DNA of 64,000 nt, taken from the NCBI RefSeq assembly GCF_000699445.3, contig NC_067195.1:62595591-62659590 (forward strand). Reading direction: 5' to 3'. Of this stretch, positions 28,201 through 36,556 are shown piece after piece. The stretch comes from Schistosoma haematobium. Lineage: Eukaryota > Platyhelminthes > Trematoda > Strigeidida > Schistosomatidae. Every line of letters starts with the position of its first letter. The first letter of the stretch is position 1. Position numbers and translations under genes: made by a program. The notes beneath the pieces were generated by a model. That model was not told the DNA's origin and ran no database searches. It saw only the letters and a list, made by a program, of their open reading frames with translations.

Positions 28201-29230
28201 TACTTATGCCTGTTACCCCTCGTGGAGGAGCATAGACCTCCCACCAGCAATCTTTATCGAACTCTATCCTGGGCAATCATTTCTAGTTGTTATTCATCCT
28301 TTTATTGTATTATATATCTTACTGAGAAAAAAAACTATATAGCAAACTAGTCAAGTAAAAGAAGGGGCATGTACCATTCATACTTATAATTAAGATCTCA
28401 TCTTTTAAATACGCACTATATGGTTTTTTTTATACACAATCAAATAATTACTATGGCTAGTAAAATGTGATTTCAATCGAAACAATCGATCCTAACATTT
28501 TTGTTTATATTATTATTGAATATTTTAAAATTTCTATTGTAGTGAACATCGATTATATATAAATTAGAACAAAAACTCATCGGTTATAGGATCATGTAAT
28601 ATGTTATTCTTATTATTTAACTCTTCATTGAATACATAAATATATAAAATTTTCACAGATTTAAATCATGAGTCAGTTGAAGCTAGACCACCATGGAAAA
28701 CCTGGAAGCACTAGACAACCGTTTCGTCCTAGTATGAGGTTCCTCGGCAGTGCGCATCCACGATCCCGCACACCGCGACATTCGAACCAAGGACATATCA
28801 GTCTCGCACCAAGCGCTTAACCAACTAAACCACTGAGCTGTCATCCAATGGTGTTAATGTCTAACCTCAACCAATCCACGAAGTTGCGCCACCGTATACC
28901 ATTGTCTTCTGTGAGCTGATATCTCACAACAGACCTGGTTGAACTCCACTGACAACTCACTAGAACTCCTAGAGTCCCATACTAGGACGAAACGGCCGTC
29001 GAGTGCTTCCAGGTTTTCCATGGTGGTCTAACTTCAATTGACTCATGATTTCAATCTGTGAAATTTCTAAAATCTCCCTAAACCCCTTGTGATATAAATT
29101 TTTTAAAAAAAACAACTTATTTCACTGCTTAATTACTTATTTGTTTTTTCTTTGATAGAGCTCAATAAATACATCTGGAATCCATACAACATTATCAGAT
29201 TATAGAGAAGAACTTTTGAGTGCAATTTAA
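10192..29230 (+). CDS. AHR: Aryl hydrocarbon receptor homologue (bHLH-PAS), 3' part of gene, 10 exons
   Basis: Exons are joined as 10192-10292, 12280-12369, 15479-15614, 17714-17787, 18967-19259, 20852-20958, 21563-21704, 23446-25722, 26452-26539 and 29159-29230. All introns are GT-AG and all phases match, giving 1125 residues plus a partial first codon. AHR identity rests on order and motifs: ALNGF opening [30 protein letters not shown] before PAS-B, WIWLQS in PAS-B and NEEG after it. AHR is a transcription factor that dimerises with ARNT through bHLH-PAS and acts in the nucleus. The bHLH region and start codon are not in the recognised exons. About 760 residues follow PAS-B in one huge exon rich in N, Q, S and H with an alanine-rich tract, probably the transactivation part. 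SIM, HIF or trachealess are less likely because the ALNGF and TKHxLD motifs are AHR-type. Confidence 0.93.
10427..11080 (+). mobile_element. RTE-clade non-LTR retrotransposon, 5'-truncated 3' end
   Basis: An uninterrupted frame of about 215 residues encodes the C-terminal tail of an RTE-type reverse transcriptase polyprotein: [85 protein letters not shown] and RVGWRML. The RT catalytic part is missing, as expected of 5' truncation. The stop falls in the GTAAGTAAGTAA repeat typical of the 3' end of these elements. It lies in sense orientation in an AHR intron. The continuous frame suggests a fairly recent insertion. Confidence 0.9.
11203..11272 (+). mobile_element. RTE 3'-terminal fragment
   Basis: A second copy of the last about 70 bp of the RTE element (GGGTTGGAGAATGCTGGTCG through GGCGTAAGTAAGTAA) lies 120 bp downstream of the longer copy in the same orientation. 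Confidence 0.85.
11345..11462 (+). mobile_element. Sm-alpha-like (family A) fragment, rearranged
   Basis: The 5' segment of Sm-alpha on the plus strand (GATCAGCCTCTTATTGG, then CTCGATATTGTCTTAA near 11407) is followed by a short minus-oriented piece (GTCGCGCGTTTTGTG near 11447). The hammerhead core is not intact. Confidence 0.65.
12280..12369 (+). CDS. AHR: AHR exon: start of PAS-A
   Basis: This phase-0 exon of exactly 30 codons encodes [16 protein letters not shown] and then [10 protein letters not shown]. It matches the first strands and helix of AHR PAS-A. The acceptor is TTTTATAG and the donor CAG/GTAAGT. The next intron (12370-15478) contains one family B SINE and is otherwise featureless AT-rich DNA. 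Confidence 0.95.
14097..14326 (-). mobile_element. Family B hammerhead SINE, fold-back, with perfect 12-bp TSD
   Basis: The element 14109-14314 is flanked by GACTGATTAATT at 14097-14108 and 14315-14326. Minus-oriented tail, hammerhead and B-box (GGGATTCGAACCCAGGACC on plus) lead at about 14250 into an inverted second tail (TGACTCATGATCTCAACTGT to CCCCTTCTGA). The tRNA head is cut short by the junction. It is intronic in AHR. Confidence 0.92.
14164..14209 (-). ncRNA. Hammerhead ribozyme motif in family B SINE, core intact
   Basis: Read on the minus strand: CTGAGGAG, helix II GTCC/GGAC around a CATAATA loop, CGAAA, a short stem III segment and cleavage triplet GTC. Stem I pairs GCACT with AGTGC, with one mismatch next to the core. 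All catalytic core bases expected for a type I hammerhead with minimal stem III are present. Activity is inferred from the motif only. Confidence 0.7.
15479..15614 (+). CDS. AHR: AHR exon: PAS-A core
   Basis: It encodes 45 residues starting [17 protein letters not shown] and continuing [10 protein letters not shown], very close to the vertebrate AHR PAS-A helix region (the IHTEDRAEFQRQLHW type). It ends in phase 1 (CCT G/GTAAGT). Two downstream acceptors supply AA and complete a GAA codon: the conserved exon at 17714 and an exon-like segment at 15837. Confidence 0.95.
15837..15997 (+). other. Candidate alternative 3'-terminal exon of AHR
   Basis: A pyrimidine-rich acceptor (CTCTCTTTATTCTTAG) ends at 15836. 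The following AA completes the same split GAA codon as the conserved exon at 17714. The frame then runs about 52 codons ([18 protein letters not shown] onward, later NRDKYLYS) and stops inside a family B SINE at 15995-15997. Use of this exon would truncate the receptor within PAS-A. No homology was recognised, the piece might be chance, and no compatible donor for a cassette exon was seen (the GTACGT at 15920 gives the wrong phase). Confidence 0.3.
15953..16272 (+). mobile_element. Family B hammerhead SINE, fold-back, inside an AHR intron
   Basis: A shortened inverted tail (GAGAGGGATTTTGTGG, about 15970) is followed by half a minus-strand hammerhead, then a plus-oriented tRNA-like head (CCGTCTCAGTGGTCTAGAGG), a B-box (GGGTCCGAATCTT), a hammerhead region and tail to about 16262. 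The plus core reads TTGAGGAA (C3 lost) with GGACGAAAC kept. AAATATTTAT occurs just before and just after the insertion and is a possible duplication. Confidence 0.8.
17052..17562 (-). mobile_element. RTE-clade retrotransposon 3' end, decayed, antisense
   Basis: The minus strand matches the plus-strand RTE piece at 10560-11073, including the terminal repeat (ACTTACTTACGCCTGTGACC on plus) and the region around TGTTGCTGATAGTGTCCGAT. Frame breaks are obvious, so it is an older copy. It sits antisense in the AHR intron ending at 17713. Confidence 0.85.
17714..17787 (+). CDS. AHR: AHR exon: [12 protein letters not shown] segment
   Basis: It encodes 24 full codons with [14 protein letters not shown], matching the RLRCLLDNSSGFL signature of AHR. 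The acceptor is TTTACTTAG and the donor ATT/GTAAGT. The exon starts by completing the split GAA codon and ends in phase 0. It lies between a minus-strand RTE relic (17052-17562) and a family B SINE (18016-18341), both intronic. Confidence 0.94.
18016..18341 (+). mobile_element. Family B hammerhead SINE, near-complete fold-back
   Basis: Both ends carry the terminal sequence in opposite orientation: ATCAGAAGGAGTTTTGTGG at the left and CCCCTTCTGATTC at the right. Each arm of about 130 bp holds a hammerhead. The left (minus) core keeps CTGAGGA and GAAA with a weakened helix II. The right (plus) core has TTGAGGAG, so C3 is lost. Only a B-box remnant (GGGTTCGAATCTC) separates the arms. Confidence 0.9.
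18967..19259 (+). CDS. AHR: AHR exon: end of PAS-A and linker to PAS-B
   Basis: It encodes 97 residues, beginning [14 protein letters not shown] (the end of PAS-A). An insert of about 45 residues rich in S and N follows, then [18 protein letters not shown] and FKTKHQLDL at the PAS-B entrance. The S/N insert is longer than the KKGKDGS-type loop of vertebrate AHR. The donor is CTCG/GTGAGT, phase 2. Confidence 0.94.
19640..19875 (+). mobile_element. Family B hammerhead SINE, simple plus-oriented copy
   Basis: It has an A-box (GGCTCAGTGGTCTAGAGG), a B-box (GGGTTCGAGTTCC), a hammerhead region and a tail with TGACTCATGAATTCAACTAT. The core reads CTGGGGAG (A6 to G), which should abolish catalysis. 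GGACGAAAC and GTCCAGTGC are kept. It is intronic in AHR. Confidence 0.85.
20330..20700. other. Less AT-rich intronic stretch, unclassified
   Basis: Within the AHR intron 19260-20851 this stretch is clearly less AT-rich than its surroundings and low in simple sequence. It includes GCGGAGCAAGTCAAAGC near 20556 and GGGGAGGAGGATAAG near 20610. It has no open frame and no homology to the SINE, RTE or Penelope families described here. A solo LTR or other repeat fragment is possible but not shown. Confidence 0.3.
20852..20958 (+). CDS. AHR: AHR exon: PAS-B first half
   Basis: It encodes [20 protein letters not shown] and then [15 protein letters not shown], the PAS-B helix and H-x-x-D region. It corresponds to the GYTEAEL...FIHAADMLYCAESH part of vertebrate AHR. 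The cysteine of the vertebrate HCAESH motif is valine here. The exon uses phase 2 in and phase 1 out. Confidence 0.92.
21563..21704 (+). CDS. AHR: AHR exon: PAS-B second half
   Basis: It encodes [18 protein letters not shown] and then [16 protein letters not shown], equivalent to the VFRLxxKxxRWxWVQS ... NGRPDYIIxTQRPL strands of AHR PAS-B. The W-x-W and LQS pattern is kept. Histidine stands where vertebrate AHR has the phenylalanine of VFR, and I-H replaces T-Q in the last strand. Phase is 1 in and 2 out (TC/GTAAGT). Confidence 0.93.
22027..22360 (-). pseudogene. GIY-YIG domain C-terminus of a Penelope-like retroelement (lineage 1)
   Basis: The minus-strand frame reads [41 protein letters not shown] and [15 protein letters not shown]. 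The NHxFNWxNxxIxD, EAWYS and INR pattern is typical of GIY-YIG endonuclease tails attached to retroelement reverse transcriptases. The catalytic N-terminal part and the RT are missing. It lies antisense in the AHR intron 21705-23445. The rest of that intron shows nothing I can name. Confidence 0.65.
23446..25722 (+). CDS. AHR: AHR exon: giant low-complexity C-terminal exon
   Basis: This 2277-bp exon encodes 758 residues. It opens with [20 protein letters not shown], the AHR segment following PAS-B (TDEEGxEHLRKRNxKLPF). The rest has no recognised domain. It is rich in N, S, Q and H, with an alanine/valine tract at 24346-24396 ([13 protein letters not shown]), a Q/H-rich stretch near 24417-24508 and asparagine runs near 24865-24910. 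Such composition is common in AHR and spineless transactivation regions, so an activation role is likely but inferred. An acidic tail segment precedes the donor (CA/GTAAGT, phase 2). Confidence 0.93.
26452..26539 (+). CDS. AHR: AHR exon: penultimate
   Basis: This 88-bp exon encodes 29 residues beginning [15 protein letters not shown] after the split histidine codon. The acceptor is TTTTAG/CTATG and the donor ACA/GTAAGT, phase 0. There is no known domain. Support is from splice sites, frame continuity on both sides and coding-like composition. Confidence 0.8.
26950..27045 (-). mobile_element. Family B SINE relic, very diverged
   Basis: On the plus strand AGGATGAGACTCCTCAAAAG and GATCGACCCCAGAGCC recall the inverted hammerhead and B-box of family B. 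No catalytic box is complete. It is in the last AHR intron. Confidence 0.5.
28197..28300 (-). mobile_element. RTE 3'-terminal fragment, antisense
   Basis: ACTTACTTATGCCTGTTACC on plus starts the reverse complement of the RTE 3' end, followed by about 80 bp matching its last coding stretch (CCTCGTGGAGGAGCATAG, ATCCTGGGCAATCATTTC). It is in the last AHR intron. Confidence 0.85.
28655..29092 (-). mobile_element. Family B hammerhead SINE, long fold-back, close to the last exon
   Basis: The minus-oriented unit comprises a tail, a hammerhead with CCGAGGAA on minus (U4 to C), a tRNA-like head (ACCACTGAGCTGTC on plus) and an internal segment (CAACCAATCCACGAAGTTGC). An inverted plus-oriented 3' half follows (GGACGAAACGGCCGTC to CCCCTTGTGAT). 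The right core has lost its CUGANGA box. The element ends about 65 bp before the acceptor of the last AHR exon. Confidence 0.85.
29159..29230 (+). CDS. AHR: AHR terminal exon and stop codon
   Basis: From TTTGATAG/AGC, the phase-0 frame runs 23 codons to TAA at 29228-29230, ending EELLSAI. The competing acceptor two bases downstream would change the frame and stop a few codons earlier. A family B SINE ends only about 65 bp upstream, inside the 3' part of the last intron. Confidence 0.75.
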   Translation, partial: SSINTSGIHTTLSDYREELLSAI

Positions 29231-29267
29231 TTTTCATAAATTGAATGTATCATTTATTTATAACAAG

Positions 29268-29331
29268 AATAAATAATAATTATTAAAATATAATACTCTG
29301 ATTATTACACATACATATATGATTCAATAAA
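29268..29331 (+). promoter_or_regulatory. Candidate AHR polyadenylation signals
   Basis: AATAAA occurs at 29268-29273 and again at 29326-29331, 38 and 96 bp after the stop codon, with further AATAAA-like strings after about 29336. The sequence is very AT-rich, so chance matches are likely and the true cleavage site cannot be chosen. Confidence 0.4.
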
Positions 29332-29961
29332 CAAAAATAAATAATAATTTTCCCATTTTACATAACATCTAACTTCATATTTTCAATTTATAAATAATTT
29401 CTAATTTCATCAATATTCCCTTTTTTTGTTTGTTTGTTTGTCGCTAACTTATTTTACTTATTTCGTTTATTGATTTAAACATTAATTATTTGTTTTTTTT
29501 TTGTTGTTGTTTAAATTCTATAAATTAAAAATGAACAAGATTACATCTTTTTGAGTATAATTTTTTTGAATGGAAACAAGAATTTTTTTCTCTATTTCTA
29601 TTTGTTTTATTATCATTAATAAATGAAAGATAGATCCTTATATAGATCCCTATAGATTATTTGTTTGTTGAAACAAAACAAAAAATATAATTGTATAGAT
29701 ATTCAATAAATCAATAATAAACACAATATTATTGATTTTTGTAAATTAATCGAATAAATCGTTGTTGTTTTTTTTTAAAAAAAAGTTATTCCCTTTAATT
29801 CTGTTTCAACGTTTTAAGTGATTGATTTTTCTTCTTTTTTTCGTGTCGTTGTTGATGTTGTTGTTTATATTCATGAATAGCTATTAAATGTTATTATCTC
29901 TCTCGTAATGTACTGAATATTAAGCAATGATATTTTTAATATTATTTACTATTATGAGCAA

Positions 29962-30145
29962 AGATGGATAGTGGCTAGCAGTGGAATCCAGGACGCGCGT
30001 TTCGTACTGTTTGGGACTCGTCAGCTGGATGTACCTGCTTGTAAATTAAGACAATATCGAGGCATATGCACAATATGCACATATGCCAATAAGAGACTGA
30101 TCAATTTCAGTCCTAAAACATCAATAGGAAGATTCAAGTAAAACA
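29962..30145 (-). mobile_element. Sm-alpha-like hammerhead SINE (family A)
   Basis: On the minus strand the unit runs from the 5' segment (GACTGAAATTGATCAGTCTC) and CTCGATATTGTCTTAA through GGTACATCCAGCTGACGAG to GGATTCCACTGCTAGCC and CTATCCATCTTTGCTCAT. This order is that of the published Schistosoma Sm-alpha retroposon that encodes a hammerhead. The tRNA-like promoter part is not present between the 5' segment and the ribozyme. It lies about 730 bp downstream of the AHR stop, antisense to the gene. Confidence 0.85.
29985..30031 (-). ncRNA. Hammerhead ribozyme of Sm-alpha type, catalytic core intact
   Basis: Read on minus: stem I strand ATCCAG, CTGACGAG (plus 30017-30024), helix II GTCC/GTAC with one mismatch around a CAAACA loop, CGAAA (plus 30000-30003 is TTTC), CGCGCGTC with cleavage after GTC (plus 29992-29994), then CTGGAT closing stem I with six pairs. 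Known Sm-alpha ribozymes self-cleave. Here the single helix II mismatch may lower the rate. Confidence 0.8.
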
Positions 30146-31054
30146 ATATCAAGTGAATTATTTACTATTGTTTATTAATTTTACGAATGATAAATATATA
30201 TGATCTATACTGGATGATCGTTGAGTAGTAATCAATATCATGTTTGTGTAGCGTTTTTAGTACTTGAAAAATTCTGTCTTACAGGTTGCGTTGTTGCTAA
30301 TAACATTGCTAGTTAGTAATCACTAACAAATGATATATACAGTAGTAGAGTACTAATGCTTCCTTTTAGGTTTGGTTCTAACTCATTCATTATGAAAGTT
30401 CTAAATTGTATAACGGCACTATACAGAGCCTGACTAACGTAATGATCTAAAATATTTACATCGTCTGATCATGTTTGTCTAGCCGTTAGCGTTGACCAAA
30501 TTCTACCTATCAATTTCTAATGTAACTATAAGTTTTTAAAAGATTTAGCTTAGGCAATGAAAAAAATATTTTAAATATAACAAATGCTAACACTATCAAA
30601 TTGACAAGTATATATATGGCAGAATTATTACAACATATCTTAAAAGTGAGTTCTTATTCATTTCATTTTAAACAACAGTTTTAGAGGTTGCATCGATTAA
30701 AGAAAATCATAGAACATTGTTTAAGTACATCATTTTTGGTCGGTTTCAGAAGGCGTCGGTAATGTTGCTAAAAACTGATTTCTTAAGATCACAGAATGTA
30801 ATCAATGTATATGAAAACATCAAATGAATCCAAATATAGCAATGAAAAGCGTGCTTGATAATTTTCTGTCATTTCTTTATGGTTTTCACGAAATTCAAAC
30901 TAAGAGTAAAATTGATATTGAAACATAATAGTTTGAAAAATCGAAAACTTCTCTCAGAGAGTAATTATTGTTTCTGAAAAAATGTATTTTGATACAAAAC
31001 AACATCCAGTTCATAACACCCACAGATCATATAAAGAGTTTTTGTTTATTGAGG

Positions 31055-31145
31055 GAAAAATAAACTTCCGAGTTTTTAGTGATGGTTTAGCTTTGATCGA
31101 CTCGTGATTTGAACGGTGAAAACAATACAATCTCCATGAATCTCC
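31055..31145 (+). mobile_element. Family B SINE tail relic
   Basis: GTGATGGTTTAGCTTTGATC, GACTCGTGATTTGAACGGTG and ACAATCTCCATGAATC correspond to the family B 3' tail with many substitutions. No hammerhead remains. Confidence 0.5.
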
Positions 31146-32055
31146 ATACTATATATGGTTATACATACTTCATAGTCATCCCTAATATAAATAGATCCTA
31201 TGAAATGATTACCTAAGTAACTGTTCATATCAAAACACATTTTATAGTGTAAAAACAACATGAAAAGAAATTAGTATTTTTCACCATTTACTGGTCAATG
31301 TTTAAGACAACGGTTACAGAATTTTGATCACCCATTTTAAGGCCGGTAAATCAGAATCGATGAAGTACCTGGGATAAATCTATATAAATTGAATTAAAAT
31401 ACCATTAGAGAAATATTAAAACTGGTGGTTGAACATTTATTGTGTAAAGTGATTCTAAAGTGATAAGTTAATAATGAAGACGAACTCTTTTCAACTGCTC
31501 AGTTATACTTACAGAGGGGGGGATATTTAAATGCAGTGGTCATAATCTATTAAGTTCAACACATTTACAGTTAATTTAATTGTTGGAGTTTTAACGAAAA
31601 TCTGTCACATTTATGTAAAGACTAGTGATAAGTGACATGATAATTCACCGATAGCATAAACCACTGGATTTTAATAAGGTGCTTTCAAGACTGTTCAGAC
31701 TTCAAGGTTCTTGATTTTGCTTCATGTATAAACTTGGCTGCTTTAAACACAAGTGAATAGCTACCAAGTTGCTTTACAGCAAATGAAGATTGTTCTACAT
31801 AACATTATTAAAATAAATAAAACCATATTATTTATGTGTAGGTGAAAAGAAGTAATAAATTTAGATATACTATTTCTATTACATAATAATTCACGAGTAT
31901 ACAAATTTCCAAAAAAGTGTCTTCCACTATTTCACAATTGACTGAAATGTACATGAGATGCTCATAAATGATTATTTAATTACAACTTTATCAATATTTA
32001 CATAATATTCTTTTTTATAGTATGCCACAAAATAACAAATAATGTCAATTCGTAA

Positions 32056-32590
32056 AGGGGTTTTTGTGGAGATTTTTAGAAATTTCAATAGTTGAAATCA
32101 TGAGTCAATTGAAGCTAGATCACCATGGAAAACCTGGAAGCACTCAACGGCCGTTTCGTCCTAGTATGGGACTTTTCAGCAGTGCGTATTCACGATCCCA
32201 CCTCCCGCAACGTTCGAACCTAGGACCTGTTGGTTTCGCGCGCGAGCACTTAATCATTAGACCACTGAACCGGTATCCAACGGTGTTAATATCTAGCCAG
32301 GTCTGTTGTGAGATATCAACTCACTGAAGACAATGGTATACGGTGGCGCAACTTCGTGGATTGGTTGAAGTTAGACATTAATACCATTGGATGCCGGCCC
32401 AGTGGTCTAGTTAGTTAAGCGCCTGGCGCGAGACTGATATGTCCTTGGTTCGAATGTCGCGGTGTGCGGGATTGTGGATGCGCACTTCTGAGGAGTCCCG
32501 TAATAGGAAGAAACGCCCATCCAGTGCTTCCAGGTTTTCCATGGTGGTCTAGCTTCAATTGACTCATAATTTCAACGATTGAAATGTCGA
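32056..32590 (+). mobile_element. Family B hammerhead SINE, long fold-back with two tRNA-like heads
   Basis: The left unit (minus) has a tail, a hammerhead with CTGAAAAG (G8 lost), a B-box (CGTTCGAACCTAGG on plus) and an A-box. The central segment (GACAATGGTATACGGTGGC) follows. The right unit (plus) has an A-box (GGCCCAGTGGTCTAG), a B-box (TGGTTCGAATGTC) and a hammerhead with CTGAGGAG and GAAA but a weakened helix II (GTCC/GGAA) and triplet ATC. The same central segment appears at 28.9 and 36.8 kb, so it belongs to the long form of the element. Confidence 0.88.
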
Positions 32591-33342
32591 TTTCTTTTTG
32601 TTTAATATAAACCAAAAGTTAACTGAATTATCTAAATCATTATAATTGAATGGAATAAATAAATGAAGGCATTTAGGAATAGGACCTATTCATTTAATCA
32701 ATTTACATGAACTCATTTTTTTGTCTTTTTTATATTAAAACATCCTCTTAAAAAACCCTAATTTTTTTCTCTTAACTGTTTAACTGAATTATCACTTATA
32801 TTAATTTTTGTTTATTTGTTTTTTTTAATCTTTTCAAATTATCTCAAGGAAAGTCAATTAAAGCGGATAAAAAAAGTAAAATAAAAGTGAAACAATTAAA
32901 CAAAACAAACAAGCACAGATGAAACTCAAGGTTATTTTAAATAAATATAAAAAATTTTTTTAATAATAAGTTTATGAATACACTTGCTCGTTTTGTTTAT
33001 AATTTATATTTATACATACAAACATACTTGATAACACATATAGATACACACACACAGATACATAGACATACATATATATATATATATACGTTGACTTACA
33101 CAATACACCATATGGTTCATATATGTATAACGAAAAATAAATAAATAAAACCAGGGTTAAAACGTCTTTTTTTCTTCTCAACATACTCAGAAAGTTTAAC
33201 ACCTAGTTGTTTATTTATTTATTTATTTCTAATGACAAAAGTGGCTGTGACTTATTTTGTTGTTGATAATTTAAGTGAAAAAAGAAATTCATTCTTTAAG
33301 ATTTGTGTTTGATAACCAGCTTTAACTAAAATATTCGTATGT

Positions 33343-33343
<1 letters not shown>

Positions 33344-33386
<43 letters not shown>
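33344..33386. repeat. (AT)n(GT)n microsatellite
   Basis: About 17 AT units are followed by four to five GT units, then a short GTT run. A smaller AT tract lies at 33070-33089. Confidence 0.95.
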
Positions 33387-33964
33387 ATTTGTTGTTGTTG
33401 TTTTTTATAATATTTTATTTTACACATTCATTAATTTATCTTTCATCATTTCATTTCTTCTAGTGTTTATTCGTTTCTTCTTTTCTTTTTCTCTCTTTAT
33501 TATATTTAATAAAGGGAGGTGAATTTATTATGGTAAAGGGAAATCAATTTGATGAAATATATCATAAATTAGTTCTTTGTATAAAAACGGACAAACTTTA
33601 TATGTGAAGTTAGTTTTTAGATCATTTGCTTACGATTACTCTATGATACATACATATATTCGGGTGAAATATATCAACGCCTAAAATTTTGACTTAAAGC
33701 ATGTAAGAAAGATGGTTGAAAAATTAATTTACATTTGAAATGTTTAACTGTAAAATCATGTTTACCTATAAATTAGATTACCTAGTTCAGTTCAATCGAC
33801 ATTAAGTTTATTTCCTTTGTTTAGTAACGAAGGTATTTACGTATATTTATATGATCATGTCAATAATTACTACTAACAATATTTAGTACATTTTCACGTT
33901 TTTAGTGAAATTAATTTACCGATAGTTTTTATTCGGAGGGTCCACAAACTAAAAATGACCAGAA

Positions 33965-34310
33965 TGGGGTTATGGAAATTAATGGATTTCATTAAAGTGA
34001 TGAACCGATCTAGGCTAGATCACAAATGAAAACCTATAAGCACTGGATTAGTTTTGGGAAAAAATCTCTGGAATTCTAGTGAGAAGCTGTGACGAGTGGA
34101 GTTAATCTCTGTCCAGTATGAGGTAGTTAATCGCTGGAGACAATGAAAGGCGGCTGAGCAATATCGTGGAGTGATTGAAGTTAGATATTAACACCGTAGG
34201 ATACCGGCTCAGTGGTTGAGACGTTAAACGTTTGCGTTCAAACTCGAAGGCCCTAAGTTCAATTCCCGGTTTCGGGTTCATAGATGCGCACTGCAGAGGT
34301 GTCTCATATA
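33965..34310 (+). mobile_element. Family B hammerhead SINE, old diverged copy
   Basis: It has an inverted remnant (GGGGTTATGGAAATTAATGG), the internal segment (CGTGGAGTGATTGAAGTTAG), an A-box (CCGGCTCAGTGGTTGAGACG), a B-box region (AAGTTCAATTCCC) and an abrupt end at GTGTCTCATATAA inside the hammerhead. It belongs with the copies at 1.5 and 49.9 kb. Confidence 0.7.
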
Positions 34311-35384
34311 ATTTTATGTTTAATAAGTGTTAAATCTAGGCATCTACAATTTGATATTTTACTAGATGATAATTGTACACTCTCGTTCGATTAAATATGA
34401 GAGGGATTTTCTGGAATTTCAGTGACTATTAGGGTCAATCAAATTGCCAGTAAGATAACTAGTCGATATTATTGCTCCAATATTGTGCAATATCATAAAC
34501 AAGCTGAGTTCGGAGAATGTGAACTATCCAATACTTACGCACTGCTTCACGACTTTCTTGGAAGCTGAGACAATGAGTATTTTCTGTTTAATCGCACATA
34601 TGGTTGTAAGTCCGCTTACTATGAGAAACTGACTGCTGAATGCTTTGAGGTGTTAAAAGGCCTTCCAGCTGTTCTCAGTGCATACTGAAAACTCTCTTCC
34701 AACTTTAATTCCGCAAAATCACCTTGTGAACTTATTTTCTGCATATCCACAAATGAATTTATATGTCTAGTAGTAACCTGTTGGTTTCCCACCTTGACTA
34801 AAATGTCCTTTCATTTTCACTTATCATCTTTAGTTTAAAAATCTTTTAATATCTATTTCGATATATCTGTTTAATAATGCCAAATAATCGTTAAGATAAC
34901 ATCCAGCTGGTAATTCTTAGTGCTAAGAGAACACACCAACCATCAGTTTAGTTAGAAAGCTTAATAACAAATGAAAGTATAAGTCAAAAACAAATTCTTA
35001 GAATTTCGTTTTATCTATTATGGATTATGATTTCCAGCAATTATACGAATATACACATAATAGGATAATTGTATCCAAAAAAGGATATTACGAAAAGAAA
35101 ATTTGATGATTTATTCTAAAATCCTCATCCCAAAACTAATTAATAGATTTTGCTGCATAAGCTAATTAACTGGTAATAGTAGAGTGCACGAGAACTCAAT
35201 CAGAGAAAACTAATTCATTATAAAAAGCGGAATTATAGAGTGGGTTCGTAAACTTTGAAAATCATACATTAACTACATTATTTGTACATTATTCTTCGGT
35301 TTTCCTTTACATACTACAAGAGCCTTCCAGTTCTATTGTTACTGCAATTGCTTTCTGTTTCCCTTCCTATCCTCTTCAGTTCAA

Positions 35385-35475
35385 TGTTCTTCTGGCAGAC
35401 ATTCTACTTCCGATTGCTGCTACATACTATTTATATCTGTCAGCAAAGTTAACATACACCACAATAGAATATAGT
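35385..35475. repeat. Dispersed repeat shared with 55.6 kb
   Basis: TACATACTATTTATATCTG, then GTTAACATACACCACAATAG, resembles the stretch ending at about 55675 (TATACTACTTATATCTGCCG, ACACACCACAATACC). Family unknown; it may be a piece of a larger retroelement. Confidence 0.5.
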
Positions 35476-36289
35476 TACAATCCAAAAGAATTATGGGAAC
35501 AACATGGAGCAAAGTGACATTCACCTCTACCAATCTATTGATATATTTATTTTAATCGTGTGTTGATGATAGATAAATTAACATCTGTCATGTGTGAGAG
35601 TGAATATAATATAGTGATGTACTCACTGAAATAGGTTAGCGTATATCAATAAGTGAATTATGCACAATAACTAATTAGCCACTGAAACACTGACACCTGT
35701 AATCCGATTGTTCAATCCAAACCATATTTTTAATTGTTCCCTACCTACATATCACTTCTTGGGTGTGACTTATAGTCCAGCAGAGATTTAAACTTTACGA
35801 AATTTAAAAAAATTACATTTTTCTGAAAATAAATTCAAGGAAAAATATTGTTGTGAAAGTACTAACAGTGACCAAAAAGGTTTCAACAATTTCCATTGGA
35901 AAAAAACAAATTTCCAAAAACTTTTTGTGGCCTATAAAAAACTTATATGATTTCATTGTATCATATCAAAACTTTTATGGTTACATGTAGTTGTTCGCAG
36001 CAGTATTTCAAATACAAATCTATAAATACGACTTAAATGAATATTATTAGTTAAATTCTTTTAAACAATAACAAATTACTTTTATCAGTAGGACATTTTC
36101 ATGATAAATTATCTTTTGATGCAAATTGAGGTTATCATTTTAAATATCAGCTCCATTAAATAGGAACACAAAAGTTGAGGAGACCACTAATTGTTATTAT
36201 TAAAATGGTGTGAATTTAAAAAAAGGAAAGCTCAAATGCACCTAAAGTGACCCAAGCAGTTTTGTTACATTGTGATATATAAATATATA

Positions 36290-36525
36290 TTTCGTGGATA
36301 GGTTGTAGTTAGACGTTGACATCGTTAAATGATGGCTCAGTGGTCTACTGACTAAGTGTTCGCGTGCGAGACCGATGGATCATGAGTTCGAATCTCGCGA
36401 AGTGTGATCATGGATGCGCACTGTTGAAAAGTCCCATACTAGGACAAAACGTCCGTTCAGTGTCTCCAGGTTTTTCATGAATTCAACAATAAAATTAATA
36501 AAAACTCCACAAAACCCCTTGTGAT
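36290..36525 (+). mobile_element. Family B hammerhead SINE, simple plus copy
   Basis: It has an internal lead-in (CGTGGATAGGTTGTAGTTAG), an A-box (GGCTCAGTGGTCTACTG), a B-box (GAGTTCGAATCTC), a core with TTGAAAAG (C3 and G8 lost) and GGACAAAAC (GAAA lost), a shortened tail and the terminal CCCCTTGTGAT. Confidence 0.85.
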
Positions 36526-36556
36526 CCTAAGATAAATTGAACATTTCAAGACAAAC

